A stretch of DNA of 64,000 bases from Mucilaginibacter frigoritolerans (GTDB taxonomy: Bacteria; Bacteroidota; Bacteroidia; Sphingobacteriales; Sphingobacteriaceae), in NCBI RefSeq assembly GCF_007830615.1, contig NZ_VLLI01000001.1, positions 733,276 to 797,275 on the forward strand, written 5' to 3'. Below, piece by piece: positions 63,701-64,000 of the stretch (its first letter is position 1; each line of letters begins with the position of its first letter). A model generated the notes under the pieces. The model saw only the letters and a program-made list of their open reading frames with translations. It ran no database searches and was not told the DNA's origin. The position numbers and the translations under genes are program-made.

Positions 63701-64000
63701 ATGGAGTTAGAAGAACTCAGACGATATATCGTGATTATTAATGGTGGCAGCGGGGTGATCTATCAAGCTTCCGATATCAAACATACCTATATTCTGACCG
63801 CAAAGCATGTCATCGAAAAAGCCGACAACACGGTAAATCAATTAATTCGCTATGAATATAATGGTGATAGTTGGAGAGCTGAAAAAATACCATTTGAACT
63901 CAAAGCTGATGAGAATTACTTTGCTGACGAGCAAGTCGATATCGCGATCCTTAAAATTGCCCGTTTGGATGGATTTGATCAGGTGTTCCGGACACCCGGC
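63701..64000 (+). CDS. Trypsin-like serine protease, N-terminal part (runs off the window)
   Basis: The ATG at 63701, 3 bases after the MBL stop, opens a frame that is still open at the window end (100 codons). Residues about 14-100 look like the first half of a trypsin-fold protease: GGSGVIYQASDIKHTYILT, the catalytic His36 in TAKHVIEK and the catalytic Asp80 in DIAILKI. There is no signal peptide, so it is cytoplasmic, as expected for a defence effector and not for a DegP-type protease. The Ser motif lies beyond the window. Any STAND or other domain fused behind it cannot be seen. Confidence 0.75.
   Translation, partial: MELEELRRYIVIINGGSGVIYQASDIKHTYILTAKHVIEKADNTVNQLIRYEYNGDSWRAEKIPFELKADENYFADEQVDIAILKIARLDGFDQVFRTPG

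Overview
The window looks like a chromosomal segment of a Bacteroidota bacterium of the Sphingobacteriaceae (Mucilaginibacter or Pedobacter type). This is inferred from the AT-rich composition, the scarcity of Shine-Dalgarno sequences, -33/-7 promoters of the TTTG / TAnnTTTG type, Bacteroidota-style protein families (PorT-like barrel, DUF3667, OmpA proteins with PD40 repeats, MlaD-amidase-OstA cluster), a set of plant-polysaccharide hydrolases, and Bacteroidota-type interspersed repeats. No rRNA gene, complete tRNA gene or CRISPR array was seen.

Layout. 1-2665: end of a MacB-type permease, its ATPase and a TolC-like channel (efflux). 2760-3353: beta-barrel protein. 3554-10060: glycoside hydrolase block (GH9, GH3 and two tandem GH53 galactanases). 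10133-15083 (minus): DUF3667 protein, nucleoside transporter, bifunctional nuclease-like protein, EtfA, EtfB. 15195-25002: mixed housekeeping (TPR protein, chromate transporter, glycoside hydrolase-like lipoprotein, LepA, FolD, Rieske protein, QueE). 25003-36444: OmpA/PD40 protein, RecQ, mannose-1-phosphate guanylyltransferase, RlmB-type methyltransferase, DnaB, ABC exporter. From 21.6 to 34.6 kb the gaps between genes are filled with a mosaic of interspersed repeats, including at least eight copies of one roughly 50-bp element. 36531-49044: SAM hydrolase, PhoH, PurC, STAS protein, RNase Z, MlaD, amidase, LptD/OstA-like protein, CinA, 2-oxoacid dehydrogenase E2. 49216-51178: a membrane protein and a GT87-type glycosyltransferase.

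51346-55465 (minus) is a methionine operon, metY-metX-hom. It is preceded by a two-box promoter, a SAM-I riboswitch and, 8 bases after the riboswitch, a 38-codon open frame ending Cys-Met-Arg-Cys-Cys-Cys-stop. This looks like stacked SAM and cysteine sensing and is one of the two most interesting signals here.

55575-59661 holds a serine hydrolase, a nucleoid-associated protein and MnmE. Immediately behind the mnmE 3' end lies what looks like an integrated element: a zinc-ribbon/HTH protein, a tyrosine recombinase, an excisionase-like HTH protein, then a ComEC-like metallo-beta-lactamase-fold protein followed 3 bases later by a trypsin-like protease that runs off the window. An MBL protein plus a protease is the expected front of an AVAST type I (Avs1-like) antiphage system; the STAND NTPase that would confirm it would lie beyond base 64000.
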